A stretch of 64,000 bases of DNA from NCBI GenBank assembly GCA_030532405.1, contig JAUNLF010000003.1, positions 186,001 to 250,000 on the forward strand, given 5' to 3'. The notes under the pieces are model-generated. The model searched no databases, was not told the DNA's origin, and saw only the letters and a list, made by a program, of their open reading frames with translations. Within the stretch, counting starts at the first letter, position 1; each line of letters starts with the position of its first letter. Positions 36,496 to 45,882 of this stretch are shown here, one piece after another. A program made the translations under genes and the position numbers. The DNA comes from Actinomycetaceae bacterium. GTDB taxonomy: Bacteria > Actinomycetota > Actinomycetes > Actinomycetales > Actinomycetaceae.

Positions 36496-37524
36496 ATGAG
36501 CACTTTGCGTGAGTGCCGCACGTTTAGCAACGTGCACTTCATTTACAACCCGCAGTCTGGAAACCAAACCATTCAGCGCAATGTTGGCACTTTGGCATCC
36601 AAACTTTCTAGAGTCTTCCCACACGCGCACGTCAGCATCGAGCCCACCGCCGGACCAGCGGATGCGACAAAATACGCAAGGCGCGTTGCACAGCAGTACG
36701 GCAGTGACGCCGTAGTCGTTATTGCGGGCGGGGATGGCTCTGTATCCGAAGCGGCAAACGGATTAATCGGCAGCGAAACACCCCTGCTGGTGCTGCCCTA
36801 CGGTACCGGAAACGACCTGGCGCGAACGCTATACCACGGCGGCTCAAACAGCCCCCACGACATTTTGGAAGCCTTCCGCGCCGGCGAAGGTAACGTGCGC
36901 GTTGAAGCCATGGATTCGATCCGTGTAACCGGAAAAAATGTGCGCGTAAGCGGTGGCCAGATTCAACAAGAACTGGACTACCACTGCGTAAACGTGATCT
37001 CGATCGGCTTAGACTCGCGGGTCGCGATCGTTGCGGACAGCATCCACCGGCGGGTTCCGTGGCTACTTGGAATGAGCTACCCGATCGGTATCGTAGCGGC
37101 ACTTACAAAACCGCGTGACGCTCGCATGCGGCTGGTTAGGCATTCGGGCACCGAAGTGGAGACGGTCGAGCGCGACTACACGCTGTGCGCGATCGGTAAC
37201 GCCTCCTACTACGGCGGCGGGTTCTTGCCACACCCTGACGCGCGCATCAACGACGGCCTCATGAATCTTCTGACAGCCCGCCCGCTTGCCCTTACAGAAA
37301 TCGTGAAGCTACTTGGCAAGTTCCGCTTCGGCGAGCGGATCCCAAGCGATGTCGCAACTTACGAACAAGCCGACAAAATCACCATTGAAGCGCTTTCCGA
37401 CGAACTCGTAATCACCTTGGACGGCGAAGGATTCTACGCGGATAAGATCGACGCCGAGGTCGTGCCCGGCGCGCTAAACGTAGTGCTTCCAGCCAGCTGG
37501 AACCGCCCTCAAGCCCTTTTGTAA
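36496..37524 (+). CDS. diacylglycerol kinase-family lipid kinase
   Basis: DAGK-catalytic fold (YegS/DgkB type). N-terminal HFIYNPQSGN, the ATP-binding VVIAGGDGSVSEAANGL and the LPYGTGNDLARTL motif are complete; the C-terminal beta domain contains IGNASYYGGGFLPHPDARINDGLM. 342 residues, soluble. The substrate could be diacylglycerol, a sphingoid-like or a polyprenyl lipid. It stands where recA usually follows DUF3046 directly, so it is an insertion into a conserved order. Confidence 0.9.
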   Translation: MSTLRECRTFSNVHFIYNPQSGNQTIQRNVGTLASKLSRVFPHAHVSIEPTAGPADATKYARRVAQQYGSDAVVVIAGGDGSVSEAANGLIGSETPLLVLPYGTGNDLARTLYHGGSNSPHDILEAFRAGEGNVRVEAMDSIRVTGKNVRVSGGQIQQELDYHCVNVISIGLDSRVAIVADSIHRRVPWLLGMSYPIGIVAALTKPRDARMRLVRHSGTEVETVERDYTLCAIGNASYYGGGFLPHPDARINDGLMNLLTARPLALTEIVKLLGKFRFGERIPSDVATYEQADKITIEALSDELVITLDGEGFYADKIDAEVVPGALNVVLPASWNRPQALL

Positions 37525-37636
37525 AACGCTTTCTATAGCCTTTTGTGGCGCCTCGCAACGCTGGTTTGCGCCCCTTGCTAGGGGTGGGAACTGTGCTTGG
37601 AATTGCACTTTTAAACGCGGGCGTGTCACGAGCAGT

Positions 37637-37650
37637 CGAACATGTGTTCG
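37637..37650. promoter_or_regulatory. LexA box (SOS box) at the recA promoter
   Basis: CGAACATGTGTTCG is a perfect palindrome of the actinomycete/Bacillus type (GAAC-N4-GTTC). A -10 hexamer TATGCT follows three bases later (37654-37659), so LexA bound here would block the recA promoter. The rest of the 302-bp gap after the lipid kinase holds about 160 bases of recA leader and no gene. Confidence 0.85.
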
Positions 37651-37826
37651 TCGTATGCTTATCCACAGATCGTGCTCCGCGGCTTAGCGCACAGCGGGTG
37701 CGGCTCGAAAAGAGATGTCCGTGGTCGGGCATAGCATGATTGGCGTACCCGGAGAGGGACACATACGTCTCACCGACCAGCCCGTAAACGCGTGCGGAGA
37801 GCGCGCTCGATCCTATAGGAGAACAC

Positions 37827-38981
37827 ATGGCTGTTGCTACAGACCGCAATAAGGCACTTGAACTTGCCCTGAGCCAAATCGACAAGCAGTTTGGTAAGGG
37901 ATCCGTAATGCGACTCGGTGACGACTCGCGTCCCGCAGTCAGAGTGATTCCCACGGGATCGTTAGCGCTTGACGTGGCCCTCGGCGTGGGCGGCCTTCCG
38001 CGCGGTCGTGTAATCGAAATCTACGGCCCCGAATCTTCCGGTAAAACCACCGTCGCGCTACACGCGGTTGCATCCGCGCAGAAAGCCGGCGGAAACGCAG
38101 CATTCATTGACGCCGAGCACGCCCTCGACCCCGAATATGCAAAAAAGCTAGGTGTGGATACTGATTCGCTACTGGTATCCCAACCCGATACTGGTGAACA
38201 GGCGCTGGAAATCGCGGACATGCTGATCCGCTCGGGCGGCATCGACATTATCGTTATTGACTCGGTTGCGGCGCTTGTCCCGAAGGCCGAAATTGAGGGC
38301 GAGATGGGTGACTCGCACGTGGGCTTGCAGGCAAGGCTCATGTCGCAGGCACTCCGTAAGATCACCGGCGCACTGTCGGGTACGGGTACGACCGCGATCT
38401 TCATCAACCAGCTACGTGAAAAGATCGGCGTGTTCTTCGGATCCCCGGAGACCACGACGGGCGGTAAGGCGCTGAAGTTCTACGCGTCCGTCCGCATCGA
38501 CGTGCGCCGCATCGAAACCCTGAAGGAAAAGGGCAACCCGGTTGGTAACCGTACGCGCGCCAAGATCGTTAAGAACAAGATGGCTCCGCCGTTCAAGCAG
38601 GCCGAGTTCGATATCCTGTACGGTCTTGGAATTTCACGCGAAGGCTCGATTATCGACATGGGTGTGGAGACCGGCATTATCAAGAAATCCGGCTCGTGGT
38701 TCACGTACGGCAGCGACCAGCTTGGTCAGGGTAAAGAAAACGTGCGCTCATTCTTGAAGGACAACCCGGAGCTCAGCGACGAGATCGAACACAAGATCCT
38801 GGTCGAACTGGGTATTCGTCCCAAGGATGAGGACGGCTCTGACACTGCCGGAGGCGACGCTGACGCAAAAGCCACTGACTCAAAGGCAGCAAAGGGTGCG
38901 GCAAGCAAGACCGCCAAAGCCAAGGGTACGGCCGCCAAGACGAACAAGAAGATTGACCCCGCAGAGGACGCTGGCTTCTAG
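37827..38981 (+). CDS. recA: recombinase A
   Basis: Strand-exchange ATPase and LexA co-protease. Walker [10 protein letters not shown], the [17 protein letters not shown] segment, Walker [20 protein letters not shown], loop [12 protein letters not shown] and [12 protein letters not shown] are all present. 384 residues, including an Ala/Lys/Asp-rich C-terminal tail (about 335-384). No intein. ATG 37827 follows AGGAG. The stop codon shares a base with the recX GTG. Confidence 0.98.
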   Translation: MAVATDRNKALELALSQIDKQFGKGSVMRLGDDSRPAVRVIPTGSLALDVALGVGGLPRGRVIEIYGPESSGKTTVALHAVASAQKAGGNAAFIDAEHALDPEYAKKLGVDTDSLLVSQPDTGEQALEIADMLIRSGGIDIIVIDSVAALVPKAEIEGEMGDSHVGLQARLMSQALRKITGALSGTGTTAIFINQLREKIGVFFGSPETTTGGKALKFYASVRIDVRRIETLKEKGNPVGNRTRAKIVKNKMAPPFKQAEFDILYGLGISREGSIIDMGVETGIIKKSGSWFTYGSDQLGQGKENVRSFLKDNPELSDEIEHKILVELGIRPKDEDGSDTAGGDADAKATDSKAAKGAASKTAKAKGTAAKTNKKIDPAEDAGF

Positions 38982-39577
38982 TGGTTTCGTTTTACGACCC
39001 CGATGAGCACGTTAAGAAAAAACACGTAGACATCGAGGCGCGAAAGAAGCGACGCCAGGCCCGCATCGAGCGGGCTGCCTCCCTGGAAGGGGAAGAAGCC
39101 GTCGCGGAGGCCAAGGAAGTGGCGCTACGCCAGCTTGATAGGCAAGACCGCTCGCGCGGAGAACTAGAATCCAAACTGCGCGAGCGCGGCTATCAGCCAG
39201 ATGCCATCGAGGCGGCACTTGACCGCCTGGCAGAAGCCGGCTTAGTCGACGACGAACGCTTCGCCCGCATGCTTGTGCGCACCCGTCACAGTGAGCGCGG
39301 CCTGGTTGGCCGCGCACTCGTGCAAGAGCTTCGTAAGAAAAAGATTCCACCCCACGTCATTGATGTGGCTATGGAAGAAGTCGAGGACGCCGACCCGGAG
39401 GCTGTTGCTCGCGACCTGGTCGAGCGCCGCGCACGCTCAATGACAGGGGTAGACCGAGAGAAGCAATTTCGCAGGCTGACTTCCTTCCTTGCTCGCAAGG
39501 GATACAGCCCCGGAATGTGCATGCACGTGGTTAACTCTGTACTGGATGAACAAGGGGAGGGAGTCGAACATGACTGA
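38981..39577 (+). CDS. recX: RecX regulatory protein
   Basis: Modulator that caps or inhibits RecA filaments. Three-helix RecX repeats are visible: ALRQLDRQDRSRGELESKLRERG, LDRLAEAGLVDDERFARMLV and FRRLTSFLARKGYS (each shorter than the domain). A charged N-terminal extension of about 45 residues is present. 198 residues. The GTG start overlaps the recA stop by one base, so translation is coupled. Confidence 0.93.
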   Translation: MVSFYDPDEHVKKKHVDIEARKKRRQARIERAASLEGEEAVAEAKEVALRQLDRQDRSRGELESKLRERGYQPDAIEAALDRLAEAGLVDDERFARMLVRTRHSERGLVGRALVQELRKKKIPPHVIDVAMEEVEDADPEAVARDLVERRARSMTGVDREKQFRRLTSFLARKGYSPGMCMHVVNSVLDEQGEGVEHD

Positions 39578-40076
39578 CGACGCGGCGACACTGGTTGATC
39601 AGAACTTGAGTGTTGCAAAACAGATCATCGAGACCCTAACCCGCGCGGGCTTGTCGGTTGCAACCGCGGAGTCGTTGACCGGCGGGTTGCTAAGTAGCGC
39701 CCTCGTGGACGTTCCGGGAGCATCGGAATGCATGCGCGGCGGCGTGACCACCTACCAAACACCCATGAAATCCCGCGTGTTAGCAGTGGATGAGGGCCGT
39801 CTTGAAGAATACGGCCCCGTTGATCCCAAGGTCGCTGAGCAGATGGCGCTGGGTACGGCGGAACTGTTTGACGCTGACTTCGGGGTTTCCACAACCGGCG
39901 TTGCGGGGCCGGGCCCCTCCGATGGGCACCCGGCCGGAACGGTGTACGTGGGCGTATGGAAACGCAGCGAGGACCTAGTAGACGTCAGGCGGTACCAGTT
40001 TGAGGGCGACCGCGCCGAAGTGCGGGCGCAGGCCGTCTCGGCGGCGCTTAGTCAACTAGCCCTCGCGGTGGCCTAG
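39570..40076 (+). CDS. cinA: CinA C-terminal (nicotinamide-nucleotide amidohydrolase) protein
   Basis: PncC-type enzyme converting NMN to nicotinate mononucleotide, a pyridine-nucleotide salvage step. The conserved core SVATAESLTGGLLSSALVDVPGAS (shown here as one block of family residues: TAESLTGG, then VPGAS), GGVTTY, VGSTGVAGPGPSDG-like TTGVAGPGPSDG and PAGTVYVGVW are present. 168 residues. ATG 39570 follows GGGAGGGA and overlaps recX by eight bases. In relatives cinA lies between pgsA and clgR; here it has moved behind recX. Confidence 0.92.
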   Translation: MTDDAATLVDQNLSVAKQIIETLTRAGLSVATAESLTGGLLSSALVDVPGASECMRGGVTTYQTPMKSRVLAVDEGRLEEYGPVDPKVAEQMALGTAELFDADFGVSTTGVAGPGPSDGHPAGTVYVGVWKRSEDLVDVRRYQFEGDRAEVRAQAVSAALSQLALAVA

Positions 40077-41476
40077 GCGTTTCCAGGAACGTCCTCGCCC
40101 TTGGTGAACGCAACCCACTGGCCGTGGAAGTCGCGCGCCAAGTCGAGCGGGGGAGTAAGCCCAATCATCGGATGGCCCATCGGCTCTTCTAACAGGTCGA
40201 AGGCGAACGGCATGTCAATGCAGTGCCTCGACCACTGCTGCACCTGATCAACACCGGGGTCATCCAGGGCGGGGGACCACTCAAACAAGTAGAAAGCCGT
40301 GTGCGCCGCGCCGTTTGCTTTGCGGTGCTCCATGATGTCTCGCGCGGGTTTTACAAAAATCGCGTCGGTTACGACCTGGCCCATGATTAGGCTCGTCGTG
40401 TTAGCGCGCGGATGCTTCGCCATGTAATCTTCCGGGTTTTCGAGCCCGCCCTCGCGCAATACTTCCAACGGGTCCAACTTGTCGAGTTCGCCGGACATAT
40501 TGGACAGGATGTCGGTGAACTCTTCGGAGGTGGCCGTCAAAAACAGGGGCTTGTCAGCGCCGACTGCGCGTCGCACGCCCTCGGGAATGGAAAACGGGAT
40601 GATCTCGCCGTCTTGCCACGGCGTGAACGGCAGGTCCGACATCGGAATGCCCGCGATGCGTTCGGCGACGAACTTTGCGGCGCCCGGCCATTTTTCGAAG
40701 ATGAGTTTTTCAACGCGGACTTCGGCGTCGGTGATTTGATCCGCCACTGCGTGCAGCTCGCTGACCGTGAGGCCGACTCCGAGCTGATCGGCGAGTAGCT
40801 CAGCGCGACGCTGTGCCTCCTTCGCGGACATGGGTGGCAGTACGCCAGATTCACTGATCGCGCGGTCGAAAAGGTCCTGCGATGACGGGGAAGTTAAATG
40901 TGCGAGGACGGATCCGCCCCCTGCGCTTTGCCCAGAGATAGTGACTCGGGTGGGATCGCCACCAAAGTTCGCGATGTTCTCACGAACCCACTTCAGGCCC
41001 GCCTGCTGGTCAAGGAAACCGCGGTTTGCGGGCGCGTCGGACACCCAGCCGAAGCCCTCAAAACCCAAACGGTAAGAGATCGAGACAAACACGATGCCTT
41101 TGGCGGCAAACTTGCGTCCATCCGACAGTGGGGAAGCGGCGACACCGGACTTGAAACCGCCGCCGTGAATCCACACCAGGACCGGCAGGTCCTTTGCGTC
41201 GCGCGGCGCCCACACATTGAGGTTTAGGATCTCATCACCTGGGATCGACGGATCCACCAGCAGAGCGTCATCGGAGTAGGGGCGCTTCTGCGGCGTCGGC
41301 GGTAGCTCGGTGCAATCGCGCGGCTCGGCCCAACCTTCGTGCGCCCTCGGGGCATCAAGAAAAAAGTCACCAGCTGGAGCCGCCGCGTATGGGATTCCGA
41401 GCCACAGCAAACAGTTCGGATCCTGCGGGTGAACCTTGCCCTTAACGGGGCCGAATGAAGTATTGACGATAGTCAT
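40073..41476 (-). CDS. type-B carboxylesterase
   Basis: Alpha/beta-hydrolase of the carboxylesterase/para-nitrobenzyl-esterase type. The oxyanion segment VLVWIHGGGF and the nucleophile elbow TISGQSAGGGSV are clear; FDRAISESGV follows as expected. No signal peptide, so it is cytoplasmic. 467 residues. ATG 41476 has AGGAG six bases upstream. It converges with cinA and overlaps its end by four bases. The substrate is unknown. Confidence 0.92.
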   Translation of the reverse strand: MTIVNTSFGPVKGKVHPQDPNCLLWLGIPYAAAPAGDFFLDAPRAHEGWAEPRDCTELPPTPQKRPYSDDALLVDPSIPGDEILNLNVWAPRDAKDLPVLVWIHGGGFKSGVAASPLSDGRKFAAKGIVFVSISYRLGFEGFGWVSDAPANRGFLDQQAGLKWVRENIANFGGDPTRVTISGQSAGGGSVLAHLTSPSSQDLFDRAISESGVLPPMSAKEAQRRAELLADQLGVGLTVSELHAVADQITDAEVRVEKLIFEKWPGAAKFVAERIAGIPMSDLPFTPWQDGEIIPFSIPEGVRRAVGADKPLFLTATSEEFTDILSNMSGELDKLDPLEVLREGGLENPEDYMAKHPRANTTSLIMGQVVTDAIFVKPARDIMEHRKANGAAHTAFYLFEWSPALDDPGVDQVQQWSRHCIDMPFAFDLLEEPMGHPMIGLTPPLDLARDFHGQWVAFTKGEDVPGNA

Positions 41477-41646
41477 GAAAGCTCCTATGCCTGCTAGATG
41501 CCTCCAGGCTACCGCCGCGGCGGAGGCGGCGAAAGCAGGAGGCCTTGTCCCACGCCAGCCACCGCTCCGACGCGGGTGCGAAACTACAAGCGCGAGTGTA
41601 TGGGCGTGAACACGCTCTTCAGTTCGTCTAACGCGGCGGAGCGCAT

Positions 41647-41652
41647 TAGAAT
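41647..41652 (+). promoter_or_regulatory. -10 element TAGAAT for leaderless miaB
   Basis: TAGAAT, seven bases, then ATG 41660. It selects this start against an open frame that reaches back to 41498. Confidence 0.6.
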
Positions 41653-41659
41653 CGTTGCG

Positions 41660-43171
41660 ATGACTACAACGACTTTGCCTCGCACCTACCTAATCCGCAC
41701 GCTTGGATGCCAAATGAATGTGCACGACTCCGAGCGCATGGCCGGCCTGCTTGAATCCTCCGGGTATGTGGCCGCCCAAAGCGTGCCTGAAATCGCCGCG
41801 CGCGGCACCGAAGCCGGTGACGGCGGTGCGGACGTCGTCGTGATTAACACGTGCTCTGTTCGCGAAAACGCGTCCAACCGCCTGTTTGGAAACCTCGGCC
41901 AGCTCGCGCAGGTTAAGCGCGAACGCCCGGGAATGCAGATCGCGGTGGGCGGCTGCCTGGCGCAGCAAATGCGTGAAAACATCGTGAAACGCGCCCCGTG
42001 GGTGGACGTCGTTTTTGGTACGCACAACATTGACGTCCTCCCGGCGCTCCTAAAACGTGCTGAACACAACCGTGAAGCCGCGGTGGAAATCGAGGAATCC
42101 CTCAAAGTCTTCCCGTCCACGCTGCCAACTAAACGCGAGTCGGTTTACTCCGCGTGGGTGTCAATCTCGGTGGGTTGTAACAACACGTGCACGTTCTGCA
42201 TCGTCCCGCACCTGCGCGGCAAGGAACGCGACCGTCGCCCCGGCGAAATCCTTCGCGAAGTTGAAGCCGTCGTGTCCGAGGGCGCCATTGAGGTGACGCT
42301 ACTGGGCCAAAACGTGAACTCGTACGGGGTGAGCTTCGGTGAGCGCGGCGCGTTTGCCGACCTGCTACGCGCTGTTGGGAAGGTCGAAGGGTTGGAGCGC
42401 GTGCGCTTTACGAGCCCGCACCCGGCCGCGTTTTCTGATGACGTGATTGCCGCAATGGCGGAGACGCCGAACGTGATGCCGAGCCTGCACATGCCGCTAC
42501 AGTCCGGCTCGGACCGTATTTTGCGCGCGATGCGCCGCTCGTACCGCCGCAAGAAGTTCATGGGGATTCTTGACCGCGTTCGCGAAGCAATCCCGGATGC
42601 CGCAATCACAACCGACATTATTGTCGGCTTCCCCGGCGAAACCGAAGAGGACTTCCAACAAACCCTCGAAGTGGTCGAGCAAGCCCGCTTCACCTCCGCA
42701 TTCACCTTCCTGTATTCGCCGCGCCCGGGAACGCCCGCGGCCGACATGGAGGAACAAGTCCCGCACGACGTCATGCAGGACCGCTACGAGCGCCTAATCG
42801 CCCTCCAGGAACGAATCACCGAAGAGGATTCAAAGAAGTGGGAAGGCCGCGAAGTCGAAGTTTTGATTGTTGAGGACGGAGGCCGCAAGGACCGGGCGGC
42901 ACGCCGCATTTCCGGGCGTGCGCGCGACAATCGGCTCGTGCATTTGTCGCTACCGGAGGGCGTGACCTACGGGGCGGACGTGCGCCCCGGTGACATGGTG
43001 CGCGCGGTGGTGACGCACGCGGCTCCTCACCATTTGGTTGCAGATTCGGGTATTCAGGGTGGACTGTTTGAGATTCGCCCGACGCGCGCCGGCCAGGTTT
43101 GGCACGAGCGTCAAGAAAACCCGGACATGGCGAACCGCGTGAGCCTCGGCATTCCAACGCTTCGCCGCTAG
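41660..43171 (+). CDS. miaB: tRNA-2-methylthio-N6-dimethylallyladenosine synthase
   Basis: Radical-SAM methylthiotransferase acting on i6A37 made by MiaA. Three domains are visible: N-terminal UPF0004 with [21 protein letters not shown] and GGCLAQQ giving one Fe-S cluster; radical SAM with [17 protein letters not shown] (CxxxCxxC); C-terminal TRAM ([20 protein letters not shown]). About 503 residues; the upstream open frame lacks homology and contains the promoter. miaA lies 1.8 kb downstream. Confidence 0.95.
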   Translation: MTTTTLPRTYLIRTLGCQMNVHDSERMAGLLESSGYVAAQSVPEIAARGTEAGDGGADVVVINTCSVRENASNRLFGNLGQLAQVKRERPGMQIAVGGCLAQQMRENIVKRAPWVDVVFGTHNIDVLPALLKRAEHNREAAVEIEESLKVFPSTLPTKRESVYSAWVSISVGCNNTCTFCIVPHLRGKERDRRPGEILREVEAVVSEGAIEVTLLGQNVNSYGVSFGERGAFADLLRAVGKVEGLERVRFTSPHPAAFSDDVIAAMAETPNVMPSLHMPLQSGSDRILRAMRRSYRRKKFMGILDRVREAIPDAAITTDIIVGFPGETEEDFQQTLEVVEQARFTSAFTFLYSPRPGTPAADMEEQVPHDVMQDRYERLIALQERITEEDSKKWEGREVEVLIVEDGGRKDRAARRISGRARDNRLVHLSLPEGVTYGADVRPGDMVRAVVTHAAPHHLVADSGIQGGLFEIRPTRAGQVWHERQENPDMANRVSLGIPTLRR

Positions 43172-43192
43172 TTCTACAGATTTGGGGGACAA

Positions 43193-43612
43193 ATGTCTGA
43201 AACCGCCGCGAAACCCGTAACAGTAATGTTTGCGTGCCGCCAGAATGCGGGGCGCTCGCAGATCGCCGCAGCCATCATGAAGGAGAAGGCACCCGAGGGC
43301 GTGACCGTCCTGTCCGCGGGAACAACTCCCGCCGATGAGGTCCACCCCGAAACCATCCAGTTGCTAGACGAGATGGGCCTGTCGCTAGTCAACGAACAGC
43401 CGCAAATATTACGGGACGAGGACGTGAAGGCCTCCGACTGGGTCATCACCATGGGGTGCGGCGAGTCATGCCCCATCTACCCGGGCAAACAGTACGAGGA
43501 CTGGGAAGTCCAGGACCCGTCCGGCCAACCCATCGAGGTTGTACGAAGCATCCGCGACGATATTGAGGGCCGCGTGGACGACCTCTTAAATCGAATTTCG
43601 CAAGGCCTGTAG
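43193..43612 (+). CDS. low-molecular-weight phosphatase-like arsenate reductase
   Basis: LMW-PTP fold. The P-loop FACRQNAGRSQIA keeps the nucleophile Cys and CX5R(S) pattern. VITMGCGESCPIYPG and EDWEVQDPSGQ match thioredoxin- or mycothiol-linked ArsC. 139 residues. No ars operon, transporter or ArsR regulator is nearby, so arsenate or protein phosphatase activity are both possible. ATG 43193 follows GGGGGAC, 21 bases after the miaB stop. Confidence 0.85.
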   Translation: MSETAAKPVTVMFACRQNAGRSQIAAAIMKEKAPEGVTVLSAGTTPADEVHPETIQLLDEMGLSLVNEQPQILRDEDVKASDWVITMGCGESCPIYPGKQYEDWEVQDPSGQPIEVVRSIRDDIEGRVDDLLNRISQGL

Positions 43613-43617
43613 GCCGT

Positions 43618-44427
43618 CTAGATTGGCGGAATGAGGGCGGGAATCTGCTCGCTGGCTTGCTCGCAGTACGCAACCGAACGCGCGAGGGCGATCGCGAACT
43701 GGTCGGTGGATAGGCCCGCGCCCGCAAAATACGCGCAGTCTAGGCGTAGCACCCAGTTGTCTTCCGCGCGGTCAACGTACGCGGTTGGCTGGAAGTGCTC
43801 GCGGTTCCACGCGTTCGTCGCGTCGATCAGCAAGTGAAGCTGGTCGTCAAGCTGCTTCGGGTTTAGCTCCTCATCGCGCTGGGGAAACGGTGTTTCCTGT
43901 TCGGGCAACTCGATAGCGGTACGTATCAGCAACCACAATCCGCCCTCGGAAAGCGAAATCGTCAGCGGCAACTCGTGGATCAAAACCGTAACATCTTCAA
44001 GCGTTGAACCAATCACGGGGAACGGGGACAGGCGGACCAGGTCCTCGATGATCGTGATCGTGAGCGGCTTGTGGAACTCGGACGTATCTGACTCAAAGCG
44101 CGGTAAGTCGTCCGCACCATCCTCATCCCCGGCCCGCGGGGTGGCTGACGATTCCCGCGGGGCGCGGGCTGGTGTGGCAGGGGCCTGCGTGCCATCGGCG
44201 TGAGCGTCGTCTGCCGCCGATGCCTCCGAAGTTTCCGCGCCCTCCGCAGGCACGTCCGAGGCGTGGTTACGCTCGTTCGAAGGCGCCTGTGAGCCGCCGG
44301 AGTTTGAGCCCGCCGCGGTGTCGGGCCGTGCGGCGTCCGCCCTCTTTAAATCATCACGTGAACGGGCGGCATCATCTTTGCCAAAAAGTTTGCGCAAATG
44401 GCGCTGCGCGTCGTCAAAAAGGGTCAT
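43618..44427 (-). CDS. YbjN-domain protein with long disordered N-terminus
   Basis: C-terminal domain of about 150 residues resembles the YbjN/type III secretion chaperone-like fold (TIIEDLVRLSPFPVIGSTL, SEGGLWLLIRTAIELPEQE, NREHFQPTAYVDRAEDNWVL read as separate parts). The N-terminal third is Ala/Ser/Asp/Thr-rich and probably disordered. ATG 44427 overlaps the upstream gene's stop (ATGA). The role of the family in actinomycetes is unknown; the pair is usually near miaA/miaB. Confidence 0.8.
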   Translation of the reverse strand: MTLFDDAQRHLRKLFGKDDAARSRDDLKRADAARPDTAAGSNSGGSQAPSNERNHASDVPAEGAETSEASAADDAHADGTQAPATPARAPRESSATPRAGDEDGADDLPRFESDTSEFHKPLTITIIEDLVRLSPFPVIGSTLEDVTVLIHELPLTISLSEGGLWLLIRTAIELPEQETPFPQRDEELNPKQLDDQLHLLIDATNAWNREHFQPTAYVDRAEDNWVLRLDCAYFAGAGLSTDQFAIALARSVAYCEQASEQIPALIPPI

Positions 44428-44882
44428 TGGATCTCGTGGCCTTCCTGGCTCCAAGGGTCAAGGAAAGCTTCATCTAGCGTGCGGTAAGTGCGGCTCAGGC
44501 TGTTCATGACGAAGCGGAACTCTTCTGACATTTGCTCGTCGGTCGCGAGCGGGGTCCAGTTGAACGACCAAAACGTGAGGAATTCGATCATCCCGTCGTC
44601 AGATACCCCCAGGATCAGTTTCGGCGCGAACTCGGTGGCCGCCTGGCGTTGCAACTCGTTCTTGGCCTCCGACATGTACGAAATGTCGAGTTTTCGCGCC
44701 CAGTGCGACTGCACCGACCACACGGGCGCCTCCTTATCCGGGCCGCGCGACAGCAGTGCCACGTGCGTGTAGTAGGGCAGGATGAAGTTGTTGTTTTGCG
44801 TAACCCCGTATTGCAGTTCGAGGTCGTCAAGCATACGCTTCACGCGCTGTGTCGTTACGGGGGTCGGCTGAACCTGGGTCAT
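44424..44882 (-). CDS. YbjN-domain protein
   Basis: About 152 residues. RVKRMLDDLELQYGV, then LPYYTHVALLSRG, and C-terminal LTFWSFNWTPLATDEQ and FRFVMNSLSRTYRTLDEAFL resemble the YbjN-like sensory/chaperone fold. The true start is ATG 44882, six bases after TACAGT; an open frame continues to 45047 but crosses into miaA. It forms a two-gene operon with the other YbjN gene through an ATGA overlap, divergent from miaA. Confidence 0.82.
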   Translation of the reverse strand: MTQVQPTPVTTQRVKRMLDDLELQYGVTQNNNFILPYYTHVALLSRGPDKEAPVWSVQSHWARKLDISYMSEAKNELQRQAATEFAPKLILGVSDDGMIEFLTFWSFNWTPLATDEQMSEEFRFVMNSLSRTYRTLDEAFLDPWSQEGHEIQ

Positions 44883-44888
44883 GCATCC

Positions 44889-44894
44889 ACTGTA
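44889..44894 (-). promoter_or_regulatory. -10 element TACAGT for leaderless ybjN operon
   Basis: On the minus strand TACAGT, six bases, then ATG at 44882. Confidence 0.6.
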
Positions 44895-44934
44895 GTAAAT
44901 CGGGCGGGCCGACAGTACCGGCGCGCTTATGGCG

Positions 44935-44940
44935 TAGAGT
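44935..44940 (+). promoter_or_regulatory. -10 element TAGAGT for leaderless miaA
   Basis: TAGAGT, six bases, then GTG 44947. With the ybjN hexamer on the other strand, two divergent leaderless promoters fit in a 64-base gap between start codons. Confidence 0.6.
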
Positions 44941-44946
44941 ATTGGC

Positions 44947-45882
44947 GTGCTTATAGGAATCGTTGGAGCAACCGCGTCGGGTAAATCAGGGCTCGCCCTG
45001 GCGATCGCCCGCGCACTTCGGGGCCGGCGCGTGGAGTCCGAGATCATTTCGATGGACGCGTTCGCCCTCTATCGCGGAATGGATATCGGAACCGCGAAAC
45101 CAACGAAAGTGGAACTGGCCGAGTTCGCCCACCATCAGGTTGATGTGCTCGACATTGACCAGGAGGCGTCGGTCGCGAAATACCAAGAACTTGCGCGCGC
45201 CGATGCCGATGCGATTGAATCGCGCGGCCACCAGCCCATTGCCGTTGGAGGGTCCGCACTGTACATTCGCGCCCTCTTTGACAAAATGCAGTTCCCCGGC
45301 ACGGATCCGCGGGTTCGCGCGGGTGTGGAGGCGCGTTTGGACGCCGAGGGTCCGGCCGTCCTCTACCGTGAACTGCAACGCAAAGACCCGAAAGCCGCCC
45401 AGTCGATCCACCCCAACAACACGCGCCGCGTCGTGCGCGCCCTGGAAGTAATCGAGTTGACCGGGCAACCATTTTCTGCGACCCTGCCGCGTCAGGAGTT
45501 CGCCCGCCCGTCCATCCTTATCGGCGTTCGTCGCAGTGATGAAGACGCGGATTATCGTATTGAAATGCGTACGAGGGCGATGCTGGACGCCGGTTTTGTT
45601 GAAGAGGTCCGCACCCTCATGAGTGCCGGCCTGGCGGATACGGCCACCGCGTCAAAAGCGACCGGGTACGAGCCGCTCATGCGACACCTGCGCGGTGAAA
45701 TCACTTTAGAAGAGGCGGCCGCGGAGGTGTCACTGCAAACCAGGCAACTGGTTCGCAAACAGAAAAAGTGGTTTAAACGCGACGACCGTATCCACTGGAT
45801 TGAAGCGACCGGCCTGACCGGGCAACAAATGCTCGACCAGGCCCTTTCGATTATTGATTCGCAGGACGCGCTACCCGAATGA
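44947..45882 (+). CDS. miaA: tRNA dimethylallyltransferase
   Basis: Adds the dimethylallyl group to A37 of UNN-reading tRNAs. P-loop GIVGATASGKSGLALAIA begins at residue 4; MDAFALYRGMDIGTAKP, HHQVDVLD, AVGGSALYIRALFD and HPNNTRRVVRALEV are the family motifs. 311 residues. The immediate P-loop at the N-terminus confirms the GTG start. The last 32 bases overlap the convergent methyltransferase gene. Confidence 0.96.
   Translation: MLIGIVGATASGKSGLALAIARALRGRRVESEIISMDAFALYRGMDIGTAKPTKVELAEFAHHQVDVLDIDQEASVAKYQELARADADAIESRGHQPIAVGGSALYIRALFDKMQFPGTDPRVRAGVEARLDAEGPAVLYRELQRKDPKAAQSIHPNNTRRVVRALEVIELTGQPFSATLPRQEFARPSILIGVRRSDEDADYRIEMRTRAMLDAGFVEEVRTLMSAGLADTATASKATGYEPLMRHLRGEITLEEAAAEVSLQTRQLVRKQKKWFKRDDRIHWIEATGLTGQQMLDQALSIIDSQDALPE

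Noticed and set aside
37545-37739. 64-codon frame in the recA upstream gap
   Set aside because: It overlaps the LexA box and recA -10 element and has no ribosome-binding site or family.
37827-38981. Intein in recA
   Set aside because: The recA frame is continuous at normal length with all motifs adjacent as expected.
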